Part shown: positions 26,327 to 33,213 of the stretch, piece by piece | Layout of the letters: the number at the start of each line of letters is the position of its first letter | Numbering within the stretch: position 1 is the first letter of the stretch | Source of the DNA: Bacteroidales bacterium | Lineage (GTDB): Bacteria > Bacteroidota > Bacteroidia > Bacteroidales > Marinilabiliaceae | Direction of reading: 5' to 3' | DNA length: 64,000 bases | NCBI GenBank assembly: GCA_015061285.1 | Contig: SUWW01000010.1 | Location: forward strand, 62,001 to 126,000 | The notes under the pieces: model-generated | Told to the model about the DNA's origin: nothing | Seen by the model: the letters and a program-made list of their open reading frames with translations, nothing else | The model's database searches: none | Program-made: the position numbers and the translations under genes

Positions 26327-26596
26327 AAAACCTATTTTCGTTGAACTAAGGTGACTTAAATTGAGTAAAAACGTCCGTTGGCTGAAAAAGCTTTATGCGG
26401 CAAAACGGTCATGCTACATTTGCATTGTTCTCAAAAAGACAGCAAACAATAGCATAAGTTTTTCGTAATATTTAGAGGTTTAACATTTGGTTTACGCCGT
26501 GAAGGTTTACTACCACAGACCAACGGGTCGAAAAGAAATAAAGGTTTTATTCATATCTGAAAAAAGTCCTGCTTTCTCACGAAGGCAGGATTTTTT
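26327..26596 (+). ncRNA. Candidate structured RNA with its own terminator
   Basis: This 380-base gap between thioredoxin and the ammonia-lyase has no convincing reading frame, but it shows nested complementarity. A closing stem pairs 26327-26340 with 26529-26548 (AAAACCT/AGGTTTT and TTTTCG/CGAAAA, with a bulge). TTG 26341-26343 pairs with CAA 26521-26523, GGT 26350-26352 with ACC 26512-26514, and AGTAAA 26364-26369 with TTTACT 26506-26511. Inside are two hairpins: 26375-26408 (CCGTT/AACGG, GCTG/CGGC) and 26411-26455 (ATGCT/AGCAT, ATTGTT/AACAAT). A strong terminator follows. I do not recognise the class; RNase P RNA and tmRNA landmarks are absent. It could be a small RNA or a long leader. Confidence 0.4.
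26567..26596 (+). terminator. Terminator between the RNA candidate and the ammonia-lyase operon
   Basis: TCCTGCTTTC (26567-26576) pairs with GAAGGCAGGA (26581-26590), with one G-T pair, around the tetraloop TCAC. Six T follow at 26591-26596 and an A run precedes. It ends transcription before the promoter box of the next operon at 26631. Confidence 0.9.
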
Positions 26597-26630
26597 ATGA
26601 TTTACGCATTACGATTGCTTGTTGATTGGT

Positions 26631-26638
26631 TACCTTTG
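26631..26638 (+). promoter_or_regulatory. -7 box for the ammonia-lyase operon
   Basis: TACCTTTG matches TAnnTTTG and lies 20 bases before the ATG at 26659. An in-frame ATG at 26626 lies upstream of the predicted transcript start, which rules it out as the real start. No clear -33 TTTG was found. Confidence 0.5.
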
Positions 26639-26658
26639 CAGAGCGTTTATATAGCGAT

Positions 26659-28194
26659 ATGATAGATATAAAAATAATAGAAAACGTTCTTTTCAGAGGT
26701 GGCAAATTGGATGTCGCAGATGAAGAATGGAAAGGTATAGATGAATGCTATAAGTTTCTTGAAAACTTCCGACGTGATAAAGTTATCTATGGCATAAACA
26801 CTGGTTTTGGGCCTATGGCACAATATCGAGTGTCAGAGGATAATTTGCGAAAGCTTCAATATAATATAATTCGTTCGCATTCAACTGGTGCGGGAGCTCC
26901 ACTTAGCGAGAGTGTTGTTCGTGCAGCCATGATTTCACGCATAGGTACGTTCCTTCAATTTCGTTCTGGCATACATCGCGATGTGGTGGCTCAGCTTGTC
27001 TCTTATGTAAATAAGGGAATAACCCCATTTGTGCCACAACATGGTTCTGTAGGTGCGAGTGGCGACCTTGTTCAACTTGCTCATATCGCGCTGACGCTTA
27101 TAGGAGAAGGCAAAGTGTTTTATAAAGGCAGTCTTGTTGACACGCAAGAAGCACTCAAAGCCGAGAATCTGAAAGCCGTTGAACTACACGGGCGTGATGG
27201 CCTATCGGTAGTGAATGGCACGGCAGTGATGACTGGTTTGGGCTTAGTTACGCTGATTGAGAGCAAACGCCTTTTGGAATGGATGGTAGCGGCTTCGGCA
27301 ATGGTAAATGAAGTTGTGGAGTCGTATGATGATATGTTTACCGAGCAACTTAATGGAGTGCGCCGTCAAGATGGACAGCAAGAGGTGGCTCGTATGCTAC
27401 GTGAATTTACTCAGGGTGCGACACTATTGCGTAAACGCGAATCGACGCTCTATGCTGGCAACGACGAAACTTATTTCAAGCATAAAGTTCAGCCATTCTA
27501 TTCGCTTCGTTGTGTTCCTCAAATATTAGGTCCTGTGATAGAGGTACTAAAAAATGCAGAGCGAATATTAATCAACGAAGTCAATTCGGCAGACGATAAT
27601 CCGATTGTAGATCCTGTATCGAAATCGGTTTATCATGGAGGCAATTTCCATGGCGACTACATCTCGATGGAGATGGATAAGTTGAAAATAGCTATGACAA
27701 AAGCTATTATGCTTAGCGAGCGTCAGCTTAACTATTTACTTCATGACAAAATAAACGAGACTCTGCCTCCATTCTGCAATCTCGGTCAACTTGGACTCGA
27801 CTATGGTATGCAAGCTTGTCAGTTTACAGCTACAAGCACCACGGCCGAATGTCAAACATTGGCAAACCCAATGTCGATACATAGCATACCAAACAACAAT
27901 GATAATCAGGATATTGTGTCGATGGGTACAAATTCGGCGCTCATAGCGCGACGAATAATCAGCAATGGTTATCAAGTGGTGTCGATACTACTTATGACAA
28001 TAGCTCAAGCTGTCGATTGCTTGAAGTTGTCTGGCAAGTTGAGCCCTCGGTCGCGAGCGTGCTATGATACAATTCGTGCCGTATTCCCCGCATTTAGCGA
28101 AGATCATCCGCACTACGAGGAAGTGGCCTCTGTTGAGGCAATGATTCGTAAGAACGGTTTAGATATACTAACAGAAAAATCTTTATCAATATGA
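26659..28194 (+). CDS. Aromatic amino acid (tyrosine/histidine) ammonia-lyase
   Basis: The 511-residue enzyme belongs to the HAL/PAL/TAL family, which removes ammonia from an aromatic amino acid with an MIO cofactor. MIO forms from Ala-Ser-Gly in VGASGDLVQLAH. Other landmarks are VIYGINTGFGPMAQYR, RSHSTGAG, the active-site SADDNPIVD region and SIPNNNDNQDIVSMGTNSA. As I remember it, the tyrosine ammonia-lyase of Flavobacterium johnsoniae (FjTAL) is very similar, including GPMAQYR and RSHSSG. This favours tyrosine to coumarate over histidine catabolism. No hutU/hutI neighbours are present. FabG, an acyl carrier protein and an acyltransferase follow without gaps, which points to coumaroyl-primed polyene or lipid synthesis. 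Confidence 0.88.
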   Translation: MIDIKIIENVLFRGGKLDVADEEWKGIDECYKFLENFRRDKVIYGINTGFGPMAQYRVSEDNLRKLQYNIIRSHSTGAGAPLSESVVRAAMISRIGTFLQFRSGIHRDVVAQLVSYVNKGITPFVPQHGSVGASGDLVQLAHIALTLIGEGKVFYKGSLVDTQEALKAENLKAVELHGRDGLSVVNGTAVMTGLGLVTLIESKRLLEWMVAASAMVNEVVESYDDMFTEQLNGVRRQDGQQEVARMLREFTQGATLLRKRESTLYAGNDETYFKHKVQPFYSLRCVPQILGPVIEVLKNAERILINEVNSADDNPIVDPVSKSVYHGGNFHGDYISMEMDKLKIAMTKAIMLSERQLNYLLHDKINETLPPFCNLGQLGLDYGMQACQFTATSTTAECQTLANPMSIHSIPNNNDNQDIVSMGTNSALIARRIISNGYQVVSILLMTIAQAVDCLKLSGKLSPRSRACYDTIRAVFPAFSEDHPHYEEVASVEAMIRKNGLDILTEKSLSI

Positions 28195-28919
28195 AATATG
28201 CATTAGTAACCGGCGGAAGCCGAGGTATCGGGCGTGCAGTAAGTGTAGCTTTGGCGCGTGATGGATACACAATAATTATTAATTATCGTTCGCGCTCCGA
28301 AGAGGCTGAAGAGACTCTCCGCTTAGTACGTGAAGCTGGTTCTGACGGCGAACTTTTGCCATTCGATGTGGCAAATCGTGAGCAAACTGCTGCAGCTCTT
28401 GAAAAGTGGGCAGCTGAACATCCAGGTGAATACATAGCTTGTGTTGTCAATAATGCTGGTATACGTAAGGACAATCTTATGGTATTTATGCAGCCAGAGG
28501 ATTGGAGTTCTGTGCTTCATATTACGCTCGACGGATTCTATAACGTAACGCAGCCTTTGTTGCAGAATATGCTCGTGAAGAAGTTCGGACGTATAATCAA
28601 TATGGTGTCGCTTTCGGGCTTGAAAGGACTTCCTGGACAGACTAATTATTCATGCTCTAAAGGCGGATTGATAGCTGCAACAAAAGCATTGGCTCAAGAA
28701 GTTGCTCGCAAGAATGTAACTGTCAATGCAGTTGCTCCTGGCTTCATTCACTCCGATATGACCGCTGATCTCGACGAAGCATCGATAAAGAAAACCATTC
28801 CAGCTGGTCGTTTTGGTGATGCAAGCGAAGTGGCAGATCTTGTAGCATTCCTCGCTTCAGAACGTGCTTCGTATATCACTGGTGAGGTTATCTCTATCAA
28901 TGGTGGTCTTTATACCTAA
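28191..28919 (+). CDS. fabG: 3-oxoacyl-ACP reductase (FabG-like)
   Basis: The 242-residue short-chain dehydrogenase has the NADPH motif TGGSRGIGRAVSVALA, NNAGIRKDNL, the catalytic serine in VSLSGLKGLPG, and Tyr and Lys in NYSCSKGG. It should reduce 3-ketoacyl groups carried on acyl carrier protein. Its ATG overlaps the end of the ammonia-lyase gene by 4 bases, and an ACP gene follows after 15 bases. This places it in a dedicated acyl-chain pathway rather than housekeeping fatty acid synthesis. No ketosynthase or dehydratase gene is present in this short operon, so those steps must come from elsewhere. Confidence 0.9.
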   Translation: MKYALVTGGSRGIGRAVSVALARDGYTIIINYRSRSEEAEETLRLVREAGSDGELLPFDVANREQTAAALEKWAAEHPGEYIACVVNNAGIRKDNLMVFMQPEDWSSVLHITLDGFYNVTQPLLQNMLVKKFGRIINMVSLSGLKGLPGQTNYSCSKGGLIAATKALAQEVARKNVTVNAVAPGFIHSDMTADLDEASIKKTIPAGRFGDASEVADLVAFLASERASYITGEVISINGGLYT

Positions 28920-28934
28920 ATACTAATTGATAGC

Positions 28935-29186
28935 ATGCCTTACGATTCGAAGACGATAAGCGAAAAATTGGCTAAAGTGTTGGCGGACGAATTTGAAGTG
29001 CCGCAAGAGACGCTTACGCCGCAAGCCCCTTTGATGGCAACACTGCAACTTGATAGCCTCGATTTGGTTGACCTCGTAGTGCTGATTGAGAAGGAGTTTG
29101 GTGTGCGTTTGCAAAAAAACGATTTCAAAACGATCAACACTTTCGCTGAACTTGTTGAGTTTATTATGAATAAGAGCAATATGTAA
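28935..29186 (+). CDS. Acyl carrier protein
   Basis: The 83-residue acidic protein has the phosphopantetheine attachment motif LDSLDLVDLVV; the serine in DSLD is the modified residue. A helix with FGVRLQKNDFKTINTFAELVEFI follows, as in ACPs. It is clearly different from a typical housekeeping AcpP and is dedicated to this operon by position. Its stop codon TAA overlaps the ATG of the acyltransferase gene by one base (TAATG), which indicates translational coupling. Confidence 0.9.
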   Translation: MPYDSKTISEKLAKVLADEFEVPQETLTPQAPLMATLQLDSLDLVDLVVLIEKEFGVRLQKNDFKTINTFAELVEFIMNKSNM

Positions 29187-30064
29187 TGGAAGATAAGCAA
29201 CAATGGAATGGTAAGTCGCGCGGAGGAGCGTTGGGTACAACGATTTTTGTGAAGCTTACTACCATTTGTGGGCCACGAGTAGCCTATGTATTGCTTCTTC
29301 TTGTTATTCCATATTTTGTGCTTTTTGCCCCAAAGGCTTCAAGAGCATCATATAAATATCATAGAAAAATACTGCGCCGCGGAGTTGTAGCTTCGTTTGG
29401 TGCAGTTTTTTTTCATTTCTACACTTTTGGTAGAGTCTTAGTCGATCGCATAGCTGTGAGGCATGGATTGACGCATTTTTATACCTTTAAGCGTAGTGGC
29501 GAAGCTGAGGTAATGCAGCTGATAGATCAGAAGCGAGGAGCCATTCTTCTTGGAGCTCATGTAGGAGCTTGGGAAATTGGTCCAATGATGTCGGATAGGT
29601 ATGCAAGCAAAATAAACGTGGCTATGATTGATGCTGAGTATCAGGCTGTAAAGAGAGTTATTGAAAACGGTGTTGATATTCTGCCATACAATATTATTCC
29701 CATAAAAACTGACGGACTTGAAAGTGTTTTGCAAATTAAGCAAGCTATCGATAGGGGAGAGCTCGTTAGCTTTCTAAGTGATAGATATTTGCAAGGTCAT
29801 GATACCATAGATATAACACTAATGGGGAAGCCAGCTAAATTGCCTGCTGGAGTATTCAAAATTGCTACGCGTTTGCGGGTGCCTGTCGTACTCTATTCGT
29901 CGATGCGCGATAGAGGTCTTGCGTATAATTTTTCGTTCAAAACTATCGACAGTAAATCGCTAACGCCTCAAAAATTGGCCGAATTGTATGCTGAGTATCT
30001 TGAGGAATTGATAAAGCAGTATCCCGACCAATGGTTCAATCTATACGATTTTTGGAGAAATTAG
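29186..30064 (+). CDS. LpxL/HtrB-like lipid acyltransferase
   Basis: The 292-residue protein has an N-terminal hydrophobic segment (VAYVLLLLVIPYFVLFAP, about 31-48) and the HX4E catalytic motif in GAHVGAWEIG. A later VSFLSDRYL segment and the FKIATRLRVPVVLYSSMRDR stretch are typical of the lauroyl/myristoyl transferase superfamily. Such enzymes move acyl groups from ACP to a lipid acceptor at the inner membrane. In aryl-polyene gene clusters a member of this family is thought to attach the finished chain to lipid, and the context here fits that role. It is the last gene of the four-gene operon. Confidence 0.85.
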   Translation: MEDKQQWNGKSRGGALGTTIFVKLTTICGPRVAYVLLLLVIPYFVLFAPKASRASYKYHRKILRRGVVASFGAVFFHFYTFGRVLVDRIAVRHGLTHFYTFKRSGEAEVMQLIDQKRGAILLGAHVGAWEIGPMMSDRYASKINVAMIDAEYQAVKRVIENGVDILPYNIIPIKTDGLESVLQIKQAIDRGELVSFLSDRYLQGHDTIDITLMGKPAKLPAGVFKIATRLRVPVVLYSSMRDRGLAYNFSFKTIDSKSLTPQKLAELYAEYLEELIKQYPDQWFNLYDFWRN

Positions 30065-30087
30065 TTCGTTGAACTATAAAACAAAAA

Positions 30088-30126
30088 AAGAAGCGTGAGT
30101 ATTAGTTATTCACGCTTCTTCTCTAT
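30088..30126. terminator. Bidirectional terminator between convergent genes
   Basis: GAAGCGTGA (30090-30098) pairs with TCACGCTTC (30110-30118), perfect over 9 bases. A run of A at 30083-30089 gives a T run on the minus strand, and T-rich bases follow at a short distance on the plus strand. It separates the acyltransferase gene from the convergent lipoprotein gene. Confidence 0.85.
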
Positions 30127-30153
30127 TTTTTGTGTATTGATTGTTGCTTTTAG

Positions 30154-30900
30154 CTAATCTATCAATTCCATAGCTTGAGTCTCTACATCGATTTTTAGCG
30201 TGTGGTATTCGGCTTCGCGATACATACCAGAGCTATTCAACACATAAACACAGATGCGAGCTCGGCTATTGCCAATTCTTAATCCACTTTGGGATAATGG
30301 CAATTTTATGGTGATGGTGCCATCATCGTTTGCCGTGTAGTTGCTAAGAGTAAAATAGCAATTCGACATACGCACAGGTGAACTTTCGGGTTCGTAGGGA
30401 GTTAGGGCAAAACCAATAGTTGCGCCCTCTTTCTGAGCCGAGATTGTTGCAACAACTAATTTATTTTCTTCATCGAATTCGAAAGCGGAGCAATCTATTT
30501 CGCCTATAGTATCCGACTCTTCGAAAGACACCAACTGCGAAGTGGAGTACGTCTGTCCGTTGGTAGTGCGAGCCATAAAGTCGTAAGTGCCATTAAGACT
30601 ACTTATAGATGTGAAACTTACGTTGTCGTCGCTATACCAAGCATAATCGTTGAACTTAACCATGGTTAAGTTTACTTGGTCGGATTCGTGGACTATTGAA
30701 GTACTACTGATTTTGAAATCTTCTACTGATGATGTCATGTAGAAATATGGCGTATAGCATCGAGTGCTGTCTGAGCCCGATTCGATAACGTAGCCTGCAA
30801 TATTGGGTGCAAAAGTTAATTCGTCTTCTTCGATGCACGACACGAAAGAAGCGATAGCCGCTATGGCAGAAATGCTTATTAATAATAGGGTCTTTTTCAT
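30154..30900 (-). CDS. Lipoprotein of unknown function
   Basis: The 248-residue protein has a signal peptide ending in the lipobox FVSC (Cys22), followed by acidic residues (IEEDE) that fit surface-exposed Bacteroidota lipoproteins. The rest looks beta-rich and low in cysteine, with several Ser/Thr-rich loops. I recognise no enzymatic motif. It is a single-gene unit between two divergent or convergent operons, with its own good promoter at 30920-30952 and its own terminator. Function unknown. Confidence 0.8.
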   Translation of the reverse strand: MKKTLLLISISAIAAIASFVSCIEEDELTFAPNIAGYVIESGSDSTRCYTPYFYMTSSVEDFKISSTSIVHESDQVNLTMVKFNDYAWYSDDNVSFTSISSLNGTYDFMARTTNGQTYSTSQLVSFEESDTIGEIDCSAFEFDEENKLVVATISAQKEGATIGFALTPYEPESSPVRMSNCYFTLSNYTANDDGTITIKLPLSQSGLRIGNSRARICVYVLNSSGMYREAEYHTLKIDVETQAMELID

Positions 30901-30919
30901 TTACTTGGAGAAATACGTA

Positions 30920-30952
30920 CAAAAGTATATACATGTATTCAACGAATGCAAA
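30920..30952 (-). promoter_or_regulatory. Bacteroidota-type promoter for the lipoprotein gene
   Basis: Read on the minus strand: TTTG at 30952-30949, a 21-base spacer, then TACTTTTG at 30927-30920. This is a full match to the TTTG/TAnnTTTG pattern. The -7 box ends 20 bases before the ATG. Confidence 0.7.
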
Positions 30953-31106
30953 AAAAATCAGCGAAAAGTTAAAATTTCACTATGTATATATATTATTTGA
31001 CCGAATAAAGACCAAACAAGACAGCATATACACAAAAAAACGAAGTAATGAAAGTTGTAGTTAACATAATAAACACAATAAGATTTTTATATTTCAAAAC
31101 CAAAAC

Positions 31107-31136
31107 TTTGAAAAAAGGCAATATGACCTATTTTTG
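31107..31136 (+). promoter_or_regulatory. Bacteroidota-type promoter for the parE-parC operon
   Basis: TTTG at 31107-31110, an 18-base spacer and TATTTTTG at 31129-31136. The transcript should begin near 31143. An in-frame ATG at 31134 therefore cannot be the start, which supports the ATG at 31176. AAGGAG at 31160-31165 is an unusually good ribosome binding site for this genome. Confidence 0.7.
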
Positions 31137-31175
31137 CGTTCGCATATAAAAAGAAAAACAAGGAGATATAATAAA

Positions 31176-33080
31176 ATGGCAGAAGTAGCAACGCAGCAAT
31201 ACACCGAAGACAATATAAAAACGCTTGAGTGGTGGGAGCATATTCGTCGCCGTCCAGGTATGTATATTGGTAAACTTGGTGATGGCGGTTCGAGCGATGA
31301 TGGTATATACGTCCTGCTCAAGGAGGTCATAGACAACTCGATAGACGAGTTTATGATGGGTAATGGTAAGAAGATTATTGTTGACGTTGAAAACACAGCC
31401 CCCGAAGGCGAGCCAAGACATTGGCAAGTGAGCATTCGCGACTATGGACGAGGCATTCCATTAGGTTCGGTGGTTGATGTGTCGTCGAAGATGAACACTG
31501 GTGGTAAATACGATAGTGAAGCATTTCAGAAATCTATTGGTCTGAACGGCGTAGGTATAAAGGCCGTGAATGCCCTTTCGACAAGTTTCGTCATAGAGTC
31601 GTTTCGCGATGGACAATGCAAACGTGTTGAGTATTCGCGCGGATTGATAGTGAAAGAGCACGATGTAACAGCTACAACAGAGAAAAACGGCACACACGTA
31701 GTGTTTACGCCAGACGATACGGTGTTTGAGAAATACGATTATCGTATGGATGTCGTGCAACGCATGTTGAAGAACTATACCTACCTCAACAAAGGTCTCA
31801 CGATGTGCTTCAATGGCGAAAACTTCAAGAGCGAAGAGGGTGTTGTTGACCTTTTGCGCGACAATATGACCGAAGAGCCTCTCTATCCTATAATACACCT
31901 TGAAGATCAAGATCTTGAAATAGCACTCACCCATTGCAATCACGATCGCGAGGAGTATTACACCTTCTGTAATGGCCAGCATACCACACAAGGTGGTACG
32001 CACTTAATGGCATTCAAAGAGGCTGTAGTGAAAACCATACGCGACTTTCTTGGCAAAAACTACGATGCTTCCGACATACGTACGGGTATGGCCGCCGTGG
32101 TATCTATCCGCGTGCAAGAGCCTGTGTTCGAGAGCCAAACAAAGACCAAACTTGGTTCTAAAAATATGGCACCCGACGAGAGCAGCGTAACTATAAAAAC
32201 ATACGTACAAAATTTCCTCTCTAAATATCTCGACGATTATTTGCATCGTAACCTCACCGTTGGTGATATTATGAGCAAGAAGATTCAGCAGAACGAAGAG
32301 GAGCGTAAGGATATTCAAGGCGTGAAAAAAGCAGCGCGCGAGAAGGCCAAAAAAGCCAGTTTGAACAACACTAAGCTACGCGACTGCCGTATCCACCTCA
32401 CCGACAAGGAGAAAGACAAAAACGACCGTCGCGAAGAGACGGCAATATTCATCACCGAGGGTAATTCGGCTTCTGGTTCTATCACTAAGAGTCGCGATGC
32501 CAATGTGCAAGCCGTATTTAGCCTTCGTGGTAAGCCGCTCAACACTTTCGGGCTGAAGCGCGACATTGTATATAAAAACGAAGAGTTCTACCTACTTCAA
32601 GCAGCGCTCGACATCGAAGATGGCATTGAGGGATTGCGCTACAACAAGGTAATTATAGCTACCGATGCCGATGTCGATGGTATGCACATTCGCCTACTTA
32701 TGATGACATTCTTTTTGCAATTTTTCCCCGATGTCATTCGCAATGGTCACCTATTTATATTGCAGACACCGCTTTTCCGCGTACGCAACAAGAAGAAAAC
32801 CGTCTATTGCTATAGCGAGGAAGAACGCGATAAGGCTGCTAATCAGCTTGCTGGTGCAGAAATCACACGATTCAAAGGATTGGGAGAAATCAACCCCGAA
32901 GAGTTCAAAGGATTTATTGGAGACAACATCCGCCTCAACACCGTGGAGATGCGTCAAGCCGACCAAGTGCGAGAATTACTACAATTCTACATGGGTCAGA
33001 ACACGTCGCAACGACAAGATTTCATTATAGATAATCTTGTTATCGAAGAAGACCTTGTTGATATTCAAGATGTTATGTAG
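31176..33080 (+). CDS. parE: DNA topoisomerase IV subunit B, with EGNSA in the TOPRIM motif
   Basis: The 634-residue ATPase subunit of type IIA topoisomerase starts at [14 protein letters not shown]; promoter and ribosome binding site positions exclude the upstream ATG. The GHKL domain has RRRPGMYIG and [10 protein letters not shown]. The TOPRIM domain has [11 protein letters not shown] and the acidic pair in [10 protein letters not shown], then [12 protein letters not shown]. The family normally reads EGDSA. Here the third residue is N430, the position of the quinolone-resistance changes GyrB D426N (E. coli) and ParE D435N (pneumococcus). It acts with the subunit encoded by the next gene. 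ParE rather than GyrB is chosen because of the adjacent parC-like gene and the short length. Confidence 0.93.
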   Translation: MAEVATQQYTEDNIKTLEWWEHIRRRPGMYIGKLGDGGSSDDGIYVLLKEVIDNSIDEFMMGNGKKIIVDVENTAPEGEPRHWQVSIRDYGRGIPLGSVVDVSSKMNTGGKYDSEAFQKSIGLNGVGIKAVNALSTSFVIESFRDGQCKRVEYSRGLIVKEHDVTATTEKNGTHVVFTPDDTVFEKYDYRMDVVQRMLKNYTYLNKGLTMCFNGENFKSEEGVVDLLRDNMTEEPLYPIIHLEDQDLEIALTHCNHDREEYYTFCNGQHTTQGGTHLMAFKEAVVKTIRDFLGKNYDASDIRTGMAAVVSIRVQEPVFESQTKTKLGSKNMAPDESSVTIKTYVQNFLSKYLDDYLHRNLTVGDIMSKKIQQNEEERKDIQGVKKAAREKAKKASLNNTKLRDCRIHLTDKEKDKNDRREETAIFITEGNSASGSITKSRDANVQAVFSLRGKPLNTFGLKRDIVYKNEEFYLLQAALDIEDGIEGLRYNKVIIATDADVDGMHIRLLMMTFFLQFFPDVIRNGHLFILQTPLFRVRNKKKTVYCYSEEERDKAANQLAGAEITRFKGLGEINPEEFKGFIGDNIRLNTVEMRQADQVRELLQFYMGQNTSQRQDFIIDNLVIEEDLVDIQDVM

Positions 33081-33082
33081 TA

Positions 33083-33142
33083 GTAAGTTATAAGTACGTA
33101 AGTGTTAAGTAGGTAAGTATTAAGTACTTATGTGCTAAGTTT
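33083..33142. repeat. Four 15-base imperfect tandem repeats
   Basis: Units start at 33083, 33098, 33113 and 33128. The first three read GTAAG followed by TTATAAGTAC, TGTTAAGTAG and TATTAAGTAC; the fourth is more diverged. They lie directly after the parE stop codon. The role is unknown; slipped-strand origin or protein binding are both possible. Confidence 0.75.
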
Positions 33143-33171
33143 TTATAAGTAAAAAGTTTTGCGAGTACAAC

Positions 33172-33204
33172 AAACCGTACATCGTACATAATAAAACCGT
33201 ACAT
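33172..33204. repeat. Direct repeat AAACCGTACAT upstream of parC
   Basis: Two exact 11-base copies at 33172-33182 and 33194-33204, two helical turns apart, with an extra CGTACAT half copy at 33183-33189. The second copy ends 9 bases before the parC ATG. It is a possible operator or a simple duplication. Confidence 0.65.
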
Positions 33205-33213
33205 AAATATTAT

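Noticed and set aside
26327-26596. Naming the RNA candidate as RNase P RNA or tmRNA
   Set aside because: Their hallmark sequences and the tRNA-like end of tmRNA are absent. 6S RNA cannot be excluded, but no match can be shown by eye.
26659-28194. Calling the ammonia-lyase a histidine-degradation HutH
   Set aside because: No hutU, hutI or hutG neighbour is present, the operon partners are acyl-chain enzymes, and the sequence is nearest to the FjTAL type from memory.
31134-31175. Upstream ATG at 31134 as the parE start
   Set aside because: It overlaps the -7 box and lies before the predicted transcript start, and the extra residues ([14 protein letters not shown]) are not family-like.
31461-32003. 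Long open frame (180 codons) on the minus strand within parE
   Set aside because: It lies entirely antisense to a conserved topoisomerase gene, its translation shows no family pattern, and no promoter or ribosome binding site is seen. It is a by-product of parE codon use.
33083-33142. Short tandem repeats as a CRISPR array
   Set aside because: Units are 15 bases and contiguous without spacers, and no cas gene is near.
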